From Actinacidiphila alni (GTDB lineage: Bacteria > Actinomycetota > Actinomycetes > Streptomycetales > Streptomycetaceae): a stretch of DNA of 64,000 nucleotides. Where the stretch lies: positions 186,001-250,000 of the forward strand of contig NZ_FONG01000001.1 in the NCBI RefSeq assembly GCF_900112845.1. Reading direction: 5' to 3'. Below the pieces are notes generated by a model. The model had not been told where the DNA came from. It searched no databases and saw nothing but the letters and a program-made list of their open reading frames with translations. Below, one piece after another: positions 48,232 to 56,870 of the stretch. Each line of letters opens with the position of its first letter. The stretch's first letter is position 1. Both the position numbers and the translations under genes were made by a program.

Positions 48232-49443
48232 ATGACGACGGAAGAGACGATTCAGACGACTGACACGACAGGTGCTGGTGGTGCGACCGGCACGGCGACC
48301 ACGACAGGCGCCGCGGGCGCGGGGGGCGCGAGCTCCACGGCGCTGACGACGTTCACGGGTGACGCGCTTCCCTACGCGGGCGGGAATCCCTTCGCCGATT
48401 ACCGCAGCGCGGAACTGCCCTTCGCCGGACTGGTGGACCTGGCCGACCGGCGGCTCGGCGCGGGGGTGATCGCGGCGAATGACGAGTTCTTCGCGCAGCG
48501 GGAGAATCTGCTGCTGGCCGGGCCCGCGGTCTTCGACCCCGAGCGCTTCGGCCACAAGGGCAAGATCATGGACGGGTGGGAGACGCGGCGCCGGCGGGGG
48601 GCGTCGGCGGAGGTCCCGCATCCCGATCCGGCCGACCACGACTGGGCGCTGATACGGCTCGGGACGCCCGGTGTGATCCGCGGCCTGGTGATCGACACCG
48701 CGCATTTCCGGGGGAATTACCCGCAGGCGGTGTCGGTGGAGGCGACCGCGCACTCCTTGTCGGCGGCCCCCGAGGATCTGCTCGACCCGGATGTGGAGTG
48801 GACGGAGCTGGTGCCGCGCACGGCGGTCGGCGGACACGCCGAGAACGCCTTCGCGGTGCATGTGGAACGGCGCTTCACCCACCTGCGGCTGCGCCAGCAC
48901 CCGGACGGAGGGATCGCCCGGCTGCGGGTGTACGGCGAAGTGGTGCCCGACCCGGGCTGGCTCGCAGAACTGGGCACCTTCGACCTGGTCGCGCTGGAGA
49001 ACGGCGGCCGGGCGGAGGACGCCTCCGACCGCTTCTACTCGCCGCCCGAGCACACGATCCTGCCGGGCAGGTCCCGCAAGATGGACGACGGCTGGGAGAC
49101 GCGCCGCCGCCGCGACACAGGGAACGACTGGATCCAGTACCGGCTGGTCGAGCAGGGCGCGATCCGGGCCGTCGAGATCGACACGGCCTATCTGAAGGGC
49201 AATTCGGCCGGCTGGGCGTCGCTGTCGGTACGGGACGGCGAGGAAGGCGAGTGGGTCGCGTTGCTGCCGCGCGTCAAGCTCCAGCCCGACACCGTGCACC
49301 GCTTCCTGGTCAATCCGATACCGGCCACCCATGTACGGATCGAGATCTTCCCCGACGGGGGCATATCCCGGCTCCGGCTGCATGGCTCCCTGACCCGGCA
49401 GGGTGCGGCACGCCTGGTTGAGCGCACCGAGGCGATCAGCTGA
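48232..49443 (+). CDS. alc: allantoicase
   Basis: A 403-residue enzyme hydrolysing allantoate to ureidoglycolate and urea in purine catabolism. Two tandem jelly-roll repeats each carry the signature GKIMDGWETRRRR (~109) and SRKMDDGWETRRRR (~282), with HFRGNYPQ and YLKGNSAG, and HPDGGIARLRVYG/FPDGGISRLRLHG at the ends. The first ~40 residues are an unusual Thr/Gly/Ala-rich low-complexity extension before TTFTGDALPYAGGNPF, where the family normally begins. ATG 48232. CTTCA (48182-48186) and TGAAG (48204-48208) form a weak upstream inverted repeat. No allantoinase gene is in the window. Confidence 0.93.
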   Translation: MTTEETIQTTDTTGAGGATGTATTTGAAGAGGASSTALTTFTGDALPYAGGNPFADYRSAELPFAGLVDLADRRLGAGVIAANDEFFAQRENLLLAGPAVFDPERFGHKGKIMDGWETRRRRGASAEVPHPDPADHDWALIRLGTPGVIRGLVIDTAHFRGNYPQAVSVEATAHSLSAAPEDLLDPDVEWTELVPRTAVGGHAENAFAVHVERRFTHLRLRQHPDGGIARLRVYGEVVPDPGWLAELGTFDLVALENGGRAEDASDRFYSPPEHTILPGRSRKMDDGWETRRRRDTGNDWIQYRLVEQGAIRAVEIDTAYLKGNSAGWASLSVRDGEEGEWVALLPRVKLQPDTVHRFLVNPIPATHVRIEIFPDGGISRLRLHGSLTRQGAARLVERTEAIS

Positions 49444-49589
49444 CCCCGGCTCCGTCGAGGATCCGGTCCGACGAGGTCACCGGGTGCCCCAACAGGCCGA
49501 CGCGGCGCCGCGGTACGGCCGGCGGATCGTGGTCGACGTCATAGGCGGCCGAACCGACCCGGCCGCCCGCTCCGCGGCGGCCGGGCGGG
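49444..49589. other. short intergenic, nothing recognised
   Basis: 146 bp between convergent allantoicase and ankyrin genes; GC-rich, with short inverted words only. Confidence 0.4.
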
Positions 49590-50015
49590 TCACAGGGCGC
49601 CGAAGAGCCTCAGCAATTCGTCCTTGCCGAACATCCGGGCCGTGTCGACCGCCGACGGCACGCCCGCGGCGGGGTCGGCGCCGCCGTCGACCAGGGCGGT
49701 GATGACGTCCTGCTCGCCCTTGAAGACGGCGCCGGCGAGCGGGGTCTGCCCCCGGTCATTGGGTCGGTCGGGCTCGGCGCCGCGCGCCAGCAGGGCGCGT
49801 ACGGTCTGCCCGTGGCCGTGGTAGGCGGCGAGCATCAGCAGGGTGTCACCGCGGTCGTTGGTGAGGTTGGCGGGGACACCGGCGTCGATGTAGGCGGCCA
49901 GTTTGTCGGTGTCGCCCTGCCGGGCGAGGTCGAAGACCTGGGCGGCGAGCTGCAGCAGCTCCGGGTCGTGAGCGGGCTCGCTGTCGGGCGCGGGATCGGG
50001 CGTCGGCTCGGTCAT
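49590..50015 (-). CDS. ankyrin-repeat protein
   Basis: A 141-residue protein: an acidic N-terminus (~1-20), then about three ankyrin repeats (PANLTNDRGDTLLMLAAYHG, PDRPNDRGQTPLAGAVFKG, and a degenerate last one with VDTARMFGKDE). Small soluble protein-interaction module; partner unknown. ATG 50015 has TAGGGT on the minus strand (50022-50027) 6 nt upstream, a leaderless layout. Its stop faces the allantoicase gene. Confidence 0.85.
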   Translation of the reverse strand: MTEPTPDPAPDSEPAHDPELLQLAAQVFDLARQGDTDKLAAYIDAGVPANLTNDRGDTLLMLAAYHGHGQTVRALLARGAEPDRPNDRGQTPLAGAVFKGEQDVITALVDGGADPAAGVPSAVDTARMFGKDELLRLFGAL

Positions 50016-50024
50016 GGGCCCACC

Positions 50025-50723
50025 CTACGCAGCGGGGCACGGTCCGCTGAAGAAGGAGATCACCACACGCCGGGACGCGGCCCCGTCGGCCCGCACATCC
50101 ACCGGGACGCAGGCGCGGCCGTCCCCGGCGACGAAGAACGAACCGACGAAGACGGTCGGCCGGGCAGGGCAGGCATTGAAGGTGACCGCGGGGGTCGGGG
50201 TCGAACCGAAGGCCCTGCCGTATTCGAGGCCGGCCTTGGCCCGTTGCTCGGCGCCGATGGTGAGGGTGACGCTCGCACCGGACCGCAGGTCGACGGCGAC
50301 CTTGTAGTGCCAGCCGTCGGAGTCGTGGTAGCCGAAGGACTTCTGGTCACCGTCGGTCAGCGCCCGCAGGCCGGGCCAGGTCAGCGGACCGACCGTCACA
50401 TCGTCCTTCGCGGAGGAAGGGGCCGTCGGTGAACCGGAAGGAGAAGCGGAAGCAGAAGCGGACGCGGAAGTCGAAGAGGACGAAGGGGGTTTGGCGATGG
50501 GTGACGTGGTGGGGACGGTGGTGGCACCGGGCTGGTTGACGCTCTCGACGCACTCGACCGGGCGCGGATGCTCGACGCTGCCGACCGGTGGCGGCTCTTC
50601 GGTGACGATGCGAACGGAGTCCGTGGTGGGGGATCGGTGCGGGCTGCCGCCCGAGGTGCAAGCGGTGACCAAGGCGATCATCCCCAACGCCACACCAGAC
50701 GCTCGCAACCCGAGACCTGACAT
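50025..50723 (-). CDS. putative lipoprotein, unknown function
   Basis: A 232-residue exported protein: signal peptide ending in lipobox LVTAC, then a Ser/Thr/Pro/Ala-rich linker (SSSSTSASASASASPSGS), then a C-terminal domain of ~130 residues with three Cys and the segment RAFGSTPTPAVTFNACPARP. I do not recognise the domain. ATG 50723 is used with GAGGGG 9 nt upstream; ATG 50729 and GTG 50732 are close alternatives. It lies 33 bp from the mycothiol-dependent enzyme's stop on the same strand. Confidence 0.68.
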   Translation of the reverse strand: MSGLGLRASGVALGMIALVTACTSGGSPHRSPTTDSVRIVTEEPPPVGSVEHPRPVECVESVNQPGATTVPTTSPIAKPPSSSSTSASASASASPSGSPTAPSSAKDDVTVGPLTWPGLRALTDGDQKSFGYHDSDGWHYKVAVDLRSGASVTLTIGAEQRAKAGLEYGRAFGSTPTPAVTFNACPARPTVFVGSFFVAGDGRACVPVDVRADGAASRRVVISFFSGPCPAA

Positions 50724-50756
50724 GGGCATCACCCCCTCAGTCAGGACGGTACGTGG

Positions 50757-51554
50757 TCAACCGAGCGGCGGCCAGACCACCAACTGCCGGACCAGCGCCG
50801 GGTCCCCGGTCAGCCGCAGGGCGCCGTCGTCCAGCGGTGCCCGCCGGTACAGCGCCAACAGCAGGTCGCTCGCGGGCCCGGAGAGTACGGCGCCGGGCTC
50901 GGGCCCCTCGCCCGGACCGCCGCGGACGGCCGACGCGCCGGTGGTGTCCAGGATCAGCGTCCAGGCCGGACCCTCGTCGGTGACCAGCGCGACCCGCGCC
51001 GGGGCGTGCGGCCAGCCGTCCATGGAGCCGAAGCCCACATGCAGGAATTCGTCCAGGGCGTCCGCGGCGAGCGCGGGCGGCAGCGGTTCGGCCGCTCCCG
51101 CCGCCTCCTGCGCGTCCCTGGCATGCACCGCCGCCTCCTGCACCTGGTGCCGGGCGACGGAACCGGACGTCGCCGCGTTCCCCGACTCCGCCCACCAGGT
51201 CCAGCAGCCGACCTCGGGCCCCGCGGTGCGCAGCGCGTCCAGCAGCACCGTCGTCGCCCCTGCGGACCAGGCGGCCAGGTCGCTCCCCGGCGTCCGGTCG
51301 ACGACCAGGTCGTCCGACGGCGGCCGGAGCGCGGGACCCGCGGCCACGACGGCCGCCCAGAAACGCTGGACCTGGCCGACATGGGTCAGCAGATCCCGCA
51401 CCGTCCAGTCCGGACAGCCGGGAATCCTGGCCTCGCTCGGCGCCGCCTCCGCCGCCTTGCGCAGTACGGCGGACCGCTCCTCGATCAGTTCGAGCCAGTC
51501 GGTGAACCGGAGTTCGGGGAAGGCCGGCGTCTGTGCGGAGCGCGAAGTCGTCAT
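50757..51554 (-). CDS. maleylpyruvate-isomerase-family mycothiol-dependent enzyme
   Basis: A 265-residue DinB/YfiT-fold protein: CPDWTVRDLLTHVGQVQRFW at ~47 (His in the metal site) and ARHQVQEAAVHARDA at ~137, the second set of metal ligands. A C-terminal MDMPI_C-like domain follows (DEFLHVGFGSMDGWPHAPAR and onward). Members use mycothiol, an actinobacterial thiol, for isomerisation or detoxification. Specific substrate unknown. ATG 51554 has GGAGG directly before it at short spacing. Confidence 0.85.
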   Translation of the reverse strand: MTTSRSAQTPAFPELRFTDWLELIEERSAVLRKAAEAAPSEARIPGCPDWTVRDLLTHVGQVQRFWAAVVAAGPALRPPSDDLVVDRTPGSDLAAWSAGATTVLLDALRTAGPEVGCWTWWAESGNAATSGSVARHQVQEAAVHARDAQEAAGAAEPLPPALAADALDEFLHVGFGSMDGWPHAPARVALVTDEGPAWTLILDTTGASAVRGGPGEGPEPGAVLSGPASDLLLALYRRAPLDDGALRLTGDPALVRQLVVWPPLG

Positions 51555-51849
51555 GGCCTCCGTTGTAGCAGCGCCCTCCGACAATGACCCGGGAAGAACG
51601 GGAGCACCGCTCCCCGGCGGTGTTCCGGGTACCCTCGCCGCCCGGGTGTCCGGGTGGCGCCGCGGCCGGATTCGCCGTCGGCCACGCCGGATTCCGCGCC
51701 GCAACTCGCGCTGGATTTCGCAACGATTCCGCAGGTTTTGCCCAACCCTGACCGCGGTAGGCACTGTTCACCGGGACGGGAAACCTGTTCCATGGTCATC
51801 AGGCGGCCGCCGAGCCCGAAGGCGGCCACGTGTGTCAGAAGAGGTGGCC

Positions 51850-53931
51850 TTGGTTACGACCGTGCGGCGTACCGCTGTGAGCATTCCGGCAGCGGCTCTC
51901 GGCCCCGAGAATCCGCTGCCCGCGCTGCGCCCGCTCGACGAGGTGCACCGGCTGGACCTCAAGGACCGGACGGGCCTGCCGCCCGACATGGCCAGGCAAC
52001 TCGGTTACGCGCCGCTGCGTTCCGTGCTCCCGGTACGGATCCTCGATGGCTACGGCCGGGACCGCGTCCCCGCCGAACTCGACGCCCTCGTCATCGAGAA
52101 CGAACGGATCCGTGCCACGGTGCTGCCGGGCCTGGGCGGCAGGCTCTACTCACTGGTCCACAAGGCGACCGGCCGGGAACTGCTCTACCGCAACCCGGTG
52201 TTCCAGCCCGCGGCGTTCGCCCTGGCCGGAGCCTGGTTCTCCGGCGGCGTGGAGTGGAATCTCGGCGCCACCGGCCACGCCGCCCACACCTGTGCGCCAC
52301 TGCACGCCGCCCGCGTCCCGGCGCCCGACGGCGGCGAGATGCTGCGGCTGTGGGAATGGGAACGGCTGCGTGACCTGCCGTTCCAGATCGACATGTGGCT
52401 GCCCGCAGACTCCGACTTCCTCTACGTCGGCATCCGGGTGCGCAATCCGCACGACCGCACCGTGCCCGCCTACTGGTGGTCCAACATCGCCGTGCCCGAG
52501 ACCGACCGCACCCGGGTGCTCGCCCCGGCCGACGCCGCCTGGCACTTCGGCTACAGCCGCACCCTCAGCCATGTCCCGGTCCCGGTGCCCGAGGGCACCA
52601 CCGACATCACCTACACCACGCGTTCCGAGCACGCCGCCGACTACTTCTTCGACGTGCCCGAGGACGAGCGCCGCTGGATCACCGCGCTCGACGGCGATGG
52701 GCACGGACTCGTGCAGACCTCCACCGATGTGCTGCGCGGCCGCAAGCTCTTCCTGTGGGGCCACAGCCGCGGCGGCAAGCGCTGGCAGGAATGGCTCACC
52801 GAGCCCGGCACCGGCGGCTATCTGGAGATCCAGGCCGGCCTCGCCCGTACACAGCTCGAACACATCCCGATGGCGGCCGATTCCGAATTCTCCTGGCTGG
52901 AGGCGTACGGGCCGCTCGCCGCCGACCCGCGGACGGTACACGGCGACGACTGGGGCGCTGCCCGTGCCGAGGCCGCGGGCCGGCTCGAAGCCGCCCTGCC
53001 GCGCGCCACGGTCGACGCCGCCTACAAATCCTGGCTCGCGCACGCCGACGCCGAGCCCAAGGACATACTCGCCGCGGGCTCCGGCTGGGGCGCCCTGGAG
53101 AACGAGCGCGGCCACTTCGACCTGCCGGGCACGCCGTATCCGGCGACGACGCTCGGCGAGCGGCAGAAGCCCTGGCTGGAACTGCTGCTTGCCGGGGTCT
53201 TCCCCCGGCCCGCGGCCGACGCGCCGCCCGGGCCCGCGCTCGTCTCGCCGGAGTGGCGGGAGCTGCTGGAGTCCGCCGACACCTACCCCGGCAACGAGTG
53301 GTTCCGCGACTACTACCTCGGCATCGCCCAGTGGGCCGCGGGTGACCGCGCCCAGGCCGTGCGCAGTTGGGAGCGGTCGGTGACCGCCCACCCGTCGCCG
53401 TGGGGGCTGCGCGCGCTGGCCGTCGCCGAGACCGACGCGGGCCAGACCGAGCGTGCCGCCGAGCGCTATCTGGCCGCGTACGACTGCCTGGTGGAGACCT
53501 TCGCGGCACTGCCCGACCGCCCGGACGTACGGCGCGCCCTGGTCGTCGAGGCCGTCCCCGTACTGCTCGACGCCGGACGCCCGGCCGACGCGGAACGGCT
53601 GCTCGCGGAGACTGCCGCGGCCACGGAGGCGGGCGCGGACGGGGACACGGACGCGGCGGTCCCCGGCGGCGGGCGGCTGCGCCTGCTGCGGGCGATGACC
53701 GCGCTGGCCCGCGGCGAAGTCGCCGCCGCGCGGGCCCTGTTCGACGAGGGCGTGGTCGTCGCGGATCTGTACGAGGGCGCCGAGGCGCTGACCGACACCT
53801 GGTACGCGATAGCCGAGCGCCTGGTCGCCGGTGACGGCCCGGTCACCGACGACGTCAGGACCCGGGCGCGGGCGGAACACCCGCTGCCCGCCGCGTACGA
53901 CTTCCGGATGCGGCCCGACCCGGTCGGCTAG
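51850..53931 (+). CDS. DUF5107 / TPR-containing carbohydrate-related protein
   Basis: A 693-residue protein. The first half is a DUF5107 (galactose-mutarotase-like) domain: VIENERIRATVLPGLGGRLYSL, FALAGAWFSGGVEWNLGATG, and the long jelly-roll that follows. The C-terminal ~220 residues are helical TPR-like repeats. Such proteins are found with glycoside-utilisation genes and are presumed to bind or process oligosaccharides, but the reaction is unknown. TTG 51850 is chosen because GAGG (51841-51844) lies 5 nt upstream; GTG 51844 and 51832 are in-frame alternatives. No carbohydrate transporter is nearby. Confidence 0.78.
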   Translation: MVTTVRRTAVSIPAAALGPENPLPALRPLDEVHRLDLKDRTGLPPDMARQLGYAPLRSVLPVRILDGYGRDRVPAELDALVIENERIRATVLPGLGGRLYSLVHKATGRELLYRNPVFQPAAFALAGAWFSGGVEWNLGATGHAAHTCAPLHAARVPAPDGGEMLRLWEWERLRDLPFQIDMWLPADSDFLYVGIRVRNPHDRTVPAYWWSNIAVPETDRTRVLAPADAAWHFGYSRTLSHVPVPVPEGTTDITYTTRSEHAADYFFDVPEDERRWITALDGDGHGLVQTSTDVLRGRKLFLWGHSRGGKRWQEWLTEPGTGGYLEIQAGLARTQLEHIPMAADSEFSWLEAYGPLAADPRTVHGDDWGAARAEAAGRLEAALPRATVDAAYKSWLAHADAEPKDILAAGSGWGALENERGHFDLPGTPYPATTLGERQKPWLELLLAGVFPRPAADAPPGPALVSPEWRELLESADTYPGNEWFRDYYLGIAQWAAGDRAQAVRSWERSVTAHPSPWGLRALAVAETDAGQTERAAERYLAAYDCLVETFAALPDRPDVRRALVVEAVPVLLDAGRPADAERLLAETAAATEAGADGDTDAAVPGGGRLRLLRAMTALARGEVAAARALFDEGVVVADLYEGAEALTDTWYAIAERLVAGDGPVTDDVRTRARAEHPLPAAYDFRMRPDPVG

Positions 53932-53982
53932 GCCGCGACGCCTTTCCGCGAGCGCCCGTGCCCGGACGCCGGCCGGTCGCCG

Positions 53983-54978
53983 CTACGACTGCGGCAGGCC
54001 GGCGCCGAGCAGGGCCGTCAGCTCGTCGGTGGTCAGATCGCCGGGGCGGCGGCGCTCGCGGGCGAAGGAGTTGGCGGCACGGCGCAGGGCCTCGTTGACG
54101 GGCGTCGGTACGCCGTGCCGCCGCCCGAGCAGCACGATCTCGCCGTTGAGGTAGTCCGCCTCGATGGAGCCGGTGCCCCGGGTGAGGCTCTGCCAGGACG
54201 AACCGCCGCCCCGCACCGCGCCGTTGACCGGCTGCACCTCGACGCGGTCACCGCGCACCCGGGCCTGTTCCTCGGCGCCGACATACGGGATCCCGGCGGC
54301 GTCCAGTACCGCCGCCCCTTCCTCACGGGCCCGTAGATACAGATCGAAGACCGGACCGTCACCGATCGGACCGGCCACCGCCTCCAGTGAATTGCCCAGA
54401 TTCGACAGCAGCTTGGCGTACTTCCACGCCATAACGTCCTCCGCCACCGGCGCGTCGAAACCCGAGGTCAGCAGATCGGCCGAGATCCGCCGCGTCGTAC
54501 CGTCCGCACCCGAAGGGAAGCGCCCCAGATGCAGGATGCCGGTCAGCGGCGCACACGGCGCCTGCACCACGCCCGGCTCCAGATAGGAGCACGGCAGCCA
54601 GACGCACATCGCGTGCACATCGGCGAAGCGCCGCAGCGCGAGCCGCTCGTTCTCCACGCCGTTCTGCGCGCACACCACCGCCGGGCCGCCGTCCGCAGAG
54701 CCGTAGCCGTCCCACTCCGTCAGCACCGACGCCGTGTCCTGCGTCTTGGTGGCCAGCACAAGGACGTCGTCGGGCCGGGCCCGCAGTGTGCCGGGGCCGT
54801 CGGCCACGGGCACCGGCAAGGTCAGTGTCCGGTCGGGCAGTTCGAGGCGCAGGCCCCGTTCACGCAACGCGGCCAGATGCGCGCCGCGCGCCACCAGGAC
54901 GACCTCGTGACCGGCGTCGAACAGCCGCCCGCCGATCGTGCCGCCGACCGCACCCGCTCCGATGATGATGTATCGCAC
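53983..54978 (-). CDS. ketopantoate reductase-family protein
   Basis: A 331-residue ApbA/PanE-type NADPH dehydrogenase: IIIGAGAVGGTIGGRLF at residues 4-20, the conserved VLATKTQD at ~76, ENGVEN-like CAQNGVENER at ~103 and the catalytic Lys in DVMAWKYAKLLSNLGN (~190). The C-terminal helix bundle contains ADYLNGEIVLLGRRHG. Whether it makes pantoate or reduces another 2-keto acid is unclear. GTG 54978 follows GAGG at 8 nt. Head-to-head with the RNA ligase gene. Confidence 0.87.
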   Translation of the reverse strand: MRYIIIGAGAVGGTIGGRLFDAGHEVVLVARGAHLAALRERGLRLELPDRTLTLPVPVADGPGTLRARPDDVLVLATKTQDTASVLTEWDGYGSADGGPAVVCAQNGVENERLALRRFADVHAMCVWLPCSYLEPGVVQAPCAPLTGILHLGRFPSGADGTTRRISADLLTSGFDAPVAEDVMAWKYAKLLSNLGNSLEAVAGPIGDGPVFDLYLRAREEGAAVLDAAGIPYVGAEEQARVRGDRVEVQPVNGAVRGGGSSWQSLTRGTGSIEADYLNGEIVLLGRRHGVPTPVNEALRRAANSFARERRRPGDLTTDELTALLGAGLPQS

Positions 54979-55177
54979 ACGCAGAGCCTCGCACACGCGG
55001 CTCCCGGAACCCCGGCCGCCCGTGCCGAAAACCGGTGGCCCGGCCGCCACCCGGAGCGGCACAGTGATCCGCGGGGCGGGCGGGGCGGCGGGCGCGGTCA
55101 CAGCGCCGCGACGGGCACCGGAGCACCCGGCACACCCCAGCAGACCACACCACCACGACACCCACGGGGGGACCGTC

Positions 55178-56248
55178 ATGTCCACATTGCGTGTGACCGC
55201 GGAGCGGCTCACCATCCTCGACCACCCGAACGCCGACGCGCTGGAGCTGGCGCAGGTCGGCCTCTACCGGGCCGTCGTCGCCAAGGGTGCCTACCGCAGC
55301 GGTGACTTCGCGCTCTACATACCCGAACAGTCGGTGCTGCCCGAGCCGTTGATCGCAGAGCTGGGCCTGACCGGCCGGCTCGCCGGGTCCGCCGCCAACC
55401 GCGTCAGGGCGGTACGGCTGCGCGGCGAACTCTCCCAGGGCATCGTCTGCCGTCCGGCCGCCCTCGACGGCACCGACCTGGAGAGCGCCGCCGCCGGGGG
55501 AGAGGACTTCGCCGAACGGCTCGGCATCGTCAAGTGGGTGCCGCCGGTCCCGGTGTCGATGAGCGGCGACGTCGAATCCGCGCCCGACCTGCTGCCGTGG
55601 ATCGACATCGAGAACCTCAAGCGCTACCCGGGCATCTTCGCGCCCGGCGACCCGGTCGCCGTCACCGAGAAACTGCACGGCTCCGCGTGCTGCCTCACGT
55701 ACTACGCGGAGACCGGCACGGTGCACGTCACCTCCAAGGGCCTCGGCGGCCAGCGCCTCGCGCTCAAGGAGAGCGCGGGCAATCTGTACTGGCGCGCCGT
55801 CCTCGGCCACGGCCTGCCCGCCGTCGCGGCCCGGCTCGCCGAACGGCTGGGCGCGTCCCGCGTCGGTGTCTACGGCGAGGTCTACGGCCGTGGTGTGCAG
55901 GATCTCGGATACGGCGCCGACGCCCACGCACAGGGCGCTCCCGGCTTCGCGGCGTTCGACGTGTGCGCGGACATCGACGGACAGGTGCGCTGGCCGGACG
56001 CCTTCGCACTGCTGGAGGGCGAGGTGCCGCTGGTACCGAAGCTGTTCGAGGGCCCCTTCGACCTCGACACCGCGCTTGCGCTCGCCCAGGGCGAGGAGAC
56101 GGTCTCCGGCCGCGGCCTGCACCTGCGCGAGGGCGTCGTCGTACGCACCGCGGACGACCGCTACAGCGACGTCCTCGGCGGCCGGGCCATCGCCAAGGTC
56201 GTCAGCGACGCCTACCTGACCCGCAAGGGCGGCACCGAGTACGAGTGA
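55178..56248 (+). CDS. RNA ligase, DRB0094/Rnl5 type
   Basis: A 356-residue ATP-dependent RNA ligase of the Deinococcus DraRnl (Rnl5) family. It has an N-terminal OB-like module (LTILDHPNADALELAQVG) and then a nucleotidyltransferase domain with adenylated Lys165 in VTEKLHGSACC (Kx[D/H]G motif I). Downstream motifs are VGVYGEVYGRGVQDLGYG (motif III region), EGVVVRT (motif IV) and AIAKVVSDAYL (motif V). The Deinococcus enzyme seals nicks with 3'-OH RNA ends in duplexes, so RNA repair is the likely role. ATG 55178 follows GGGGGGA. Unusual among the otherwise metabolic neighbours. Confidence 0.88.
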   Translation: MSTLRVTAERLTILDHPNADALELAQVGLYRAVVAKGAYRSGDFALYIPEQSVLPEPLIAELGLTGRLAGSAANRVRAVRLRGELSQGIVCRPAALDGTDLESAAAGGEDFAERLGIVKWVPPVPVSMSGDVESAPDLLPWIDIENLKRYPGIFAPGDPVAVTEKLHGSACCLTYYAETGTVHVTSKGLGGQRLALKESAGNLYWRAVLGHGLPAVAARLAERLGASRVGVYGEVYGRGVQDLGYGADAHAQGAPGFAAFDVCADIDGQVRWPDAFALLEGEVPLVPKLFEGPFDLDTALALAQGEETVSGRGLHLREGVVVRTADDRYSDVLGGRAIAKVVSDAYLTRKGGTEYE

Positions 56249-56406
56249 CCCCGGCACAGGCGGTCCCGTGCAGGCGGTCCTCGCGGGCCGCCGGGGCCGG
56301 CCGGGCCGCGCAATTCACGGGGCGGCCGCATGCTCCAGCCCGTTCCGGGTACGTGCGGGGGATCCGAGCAGCGTCGACGCCAGAGCGGCGAGAGGAACCA
56401 GAAGCG

Positions 56407-56847
56407 ATGACCGACATCACCCCCGACGGCCTCAACCCGAACGGCGCCCTGCCACCCGCACAGCGTGCGCTCCACGAGATAGCGCACGGCAGCGAGAACG
56501 TCGTCGCGCTCAGCACCCTCGCGGTCAGCGACGTCCTGCTGCCGGTGCCGGGCGCCGAGGAGTATCCGGACGGCGTGGACGGCGCCGAGCCGCCGCAGCA
56601 GCTCCAGCTCCCGGTGTACGAGCAGGACGACGGCCGGCAGCTCGTGCCCGTCTTCACCTCCGAGACCCGGATGGCCGAGGCGCTGCCGACCACCAGCCGC
56701 TACCGCCTGGTGCAGCTCGCCGTGCTCAGCGGCGCCTGGCCGTCCGACGACCTGATCCTGTCCATCGACACCGGCAGCCCCGACGCGCTGAGCATCTCCG
56801 GTGAAGGGGTACGGGCGCTGGCCGGCCTCGTCGGCGGCCAGAACTGA
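56407..56847 (+). CDS. SseB-like protein
   Basis: A 146-residue soluble protein with SseB-type features: SENVVALSTLAVSDVLLPVP, LPVYEQDDGRQLVPVFTSETRM and a C-terminal LISID-like segment. Related proteins are abundant in Streptomyces with no known role; some are linked to enhanced serine sensitivity. ATG 56407 follows GAGAGGA at a long spacing. It lies 158 bp downstream of the RNA ligase on the same strand, without proof of cotranscription. Confidence 0.78.
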   Translation: MTDITPDGLNPNGALPPAQRALHEIAHGSENVVALSTLAVSDVLLPVPGAEEYPDGVDGAEPPQQLQLPVYEQDDGRQLVPVFTSETRMAEALPTTSRYRLVQLAVLSGAWPSDDLILSIDTGSPDALSISGEGVRALAGLVGGQN

Positions 56848-56870
56848 GGCACCGCGCTGAGACCGCCACC

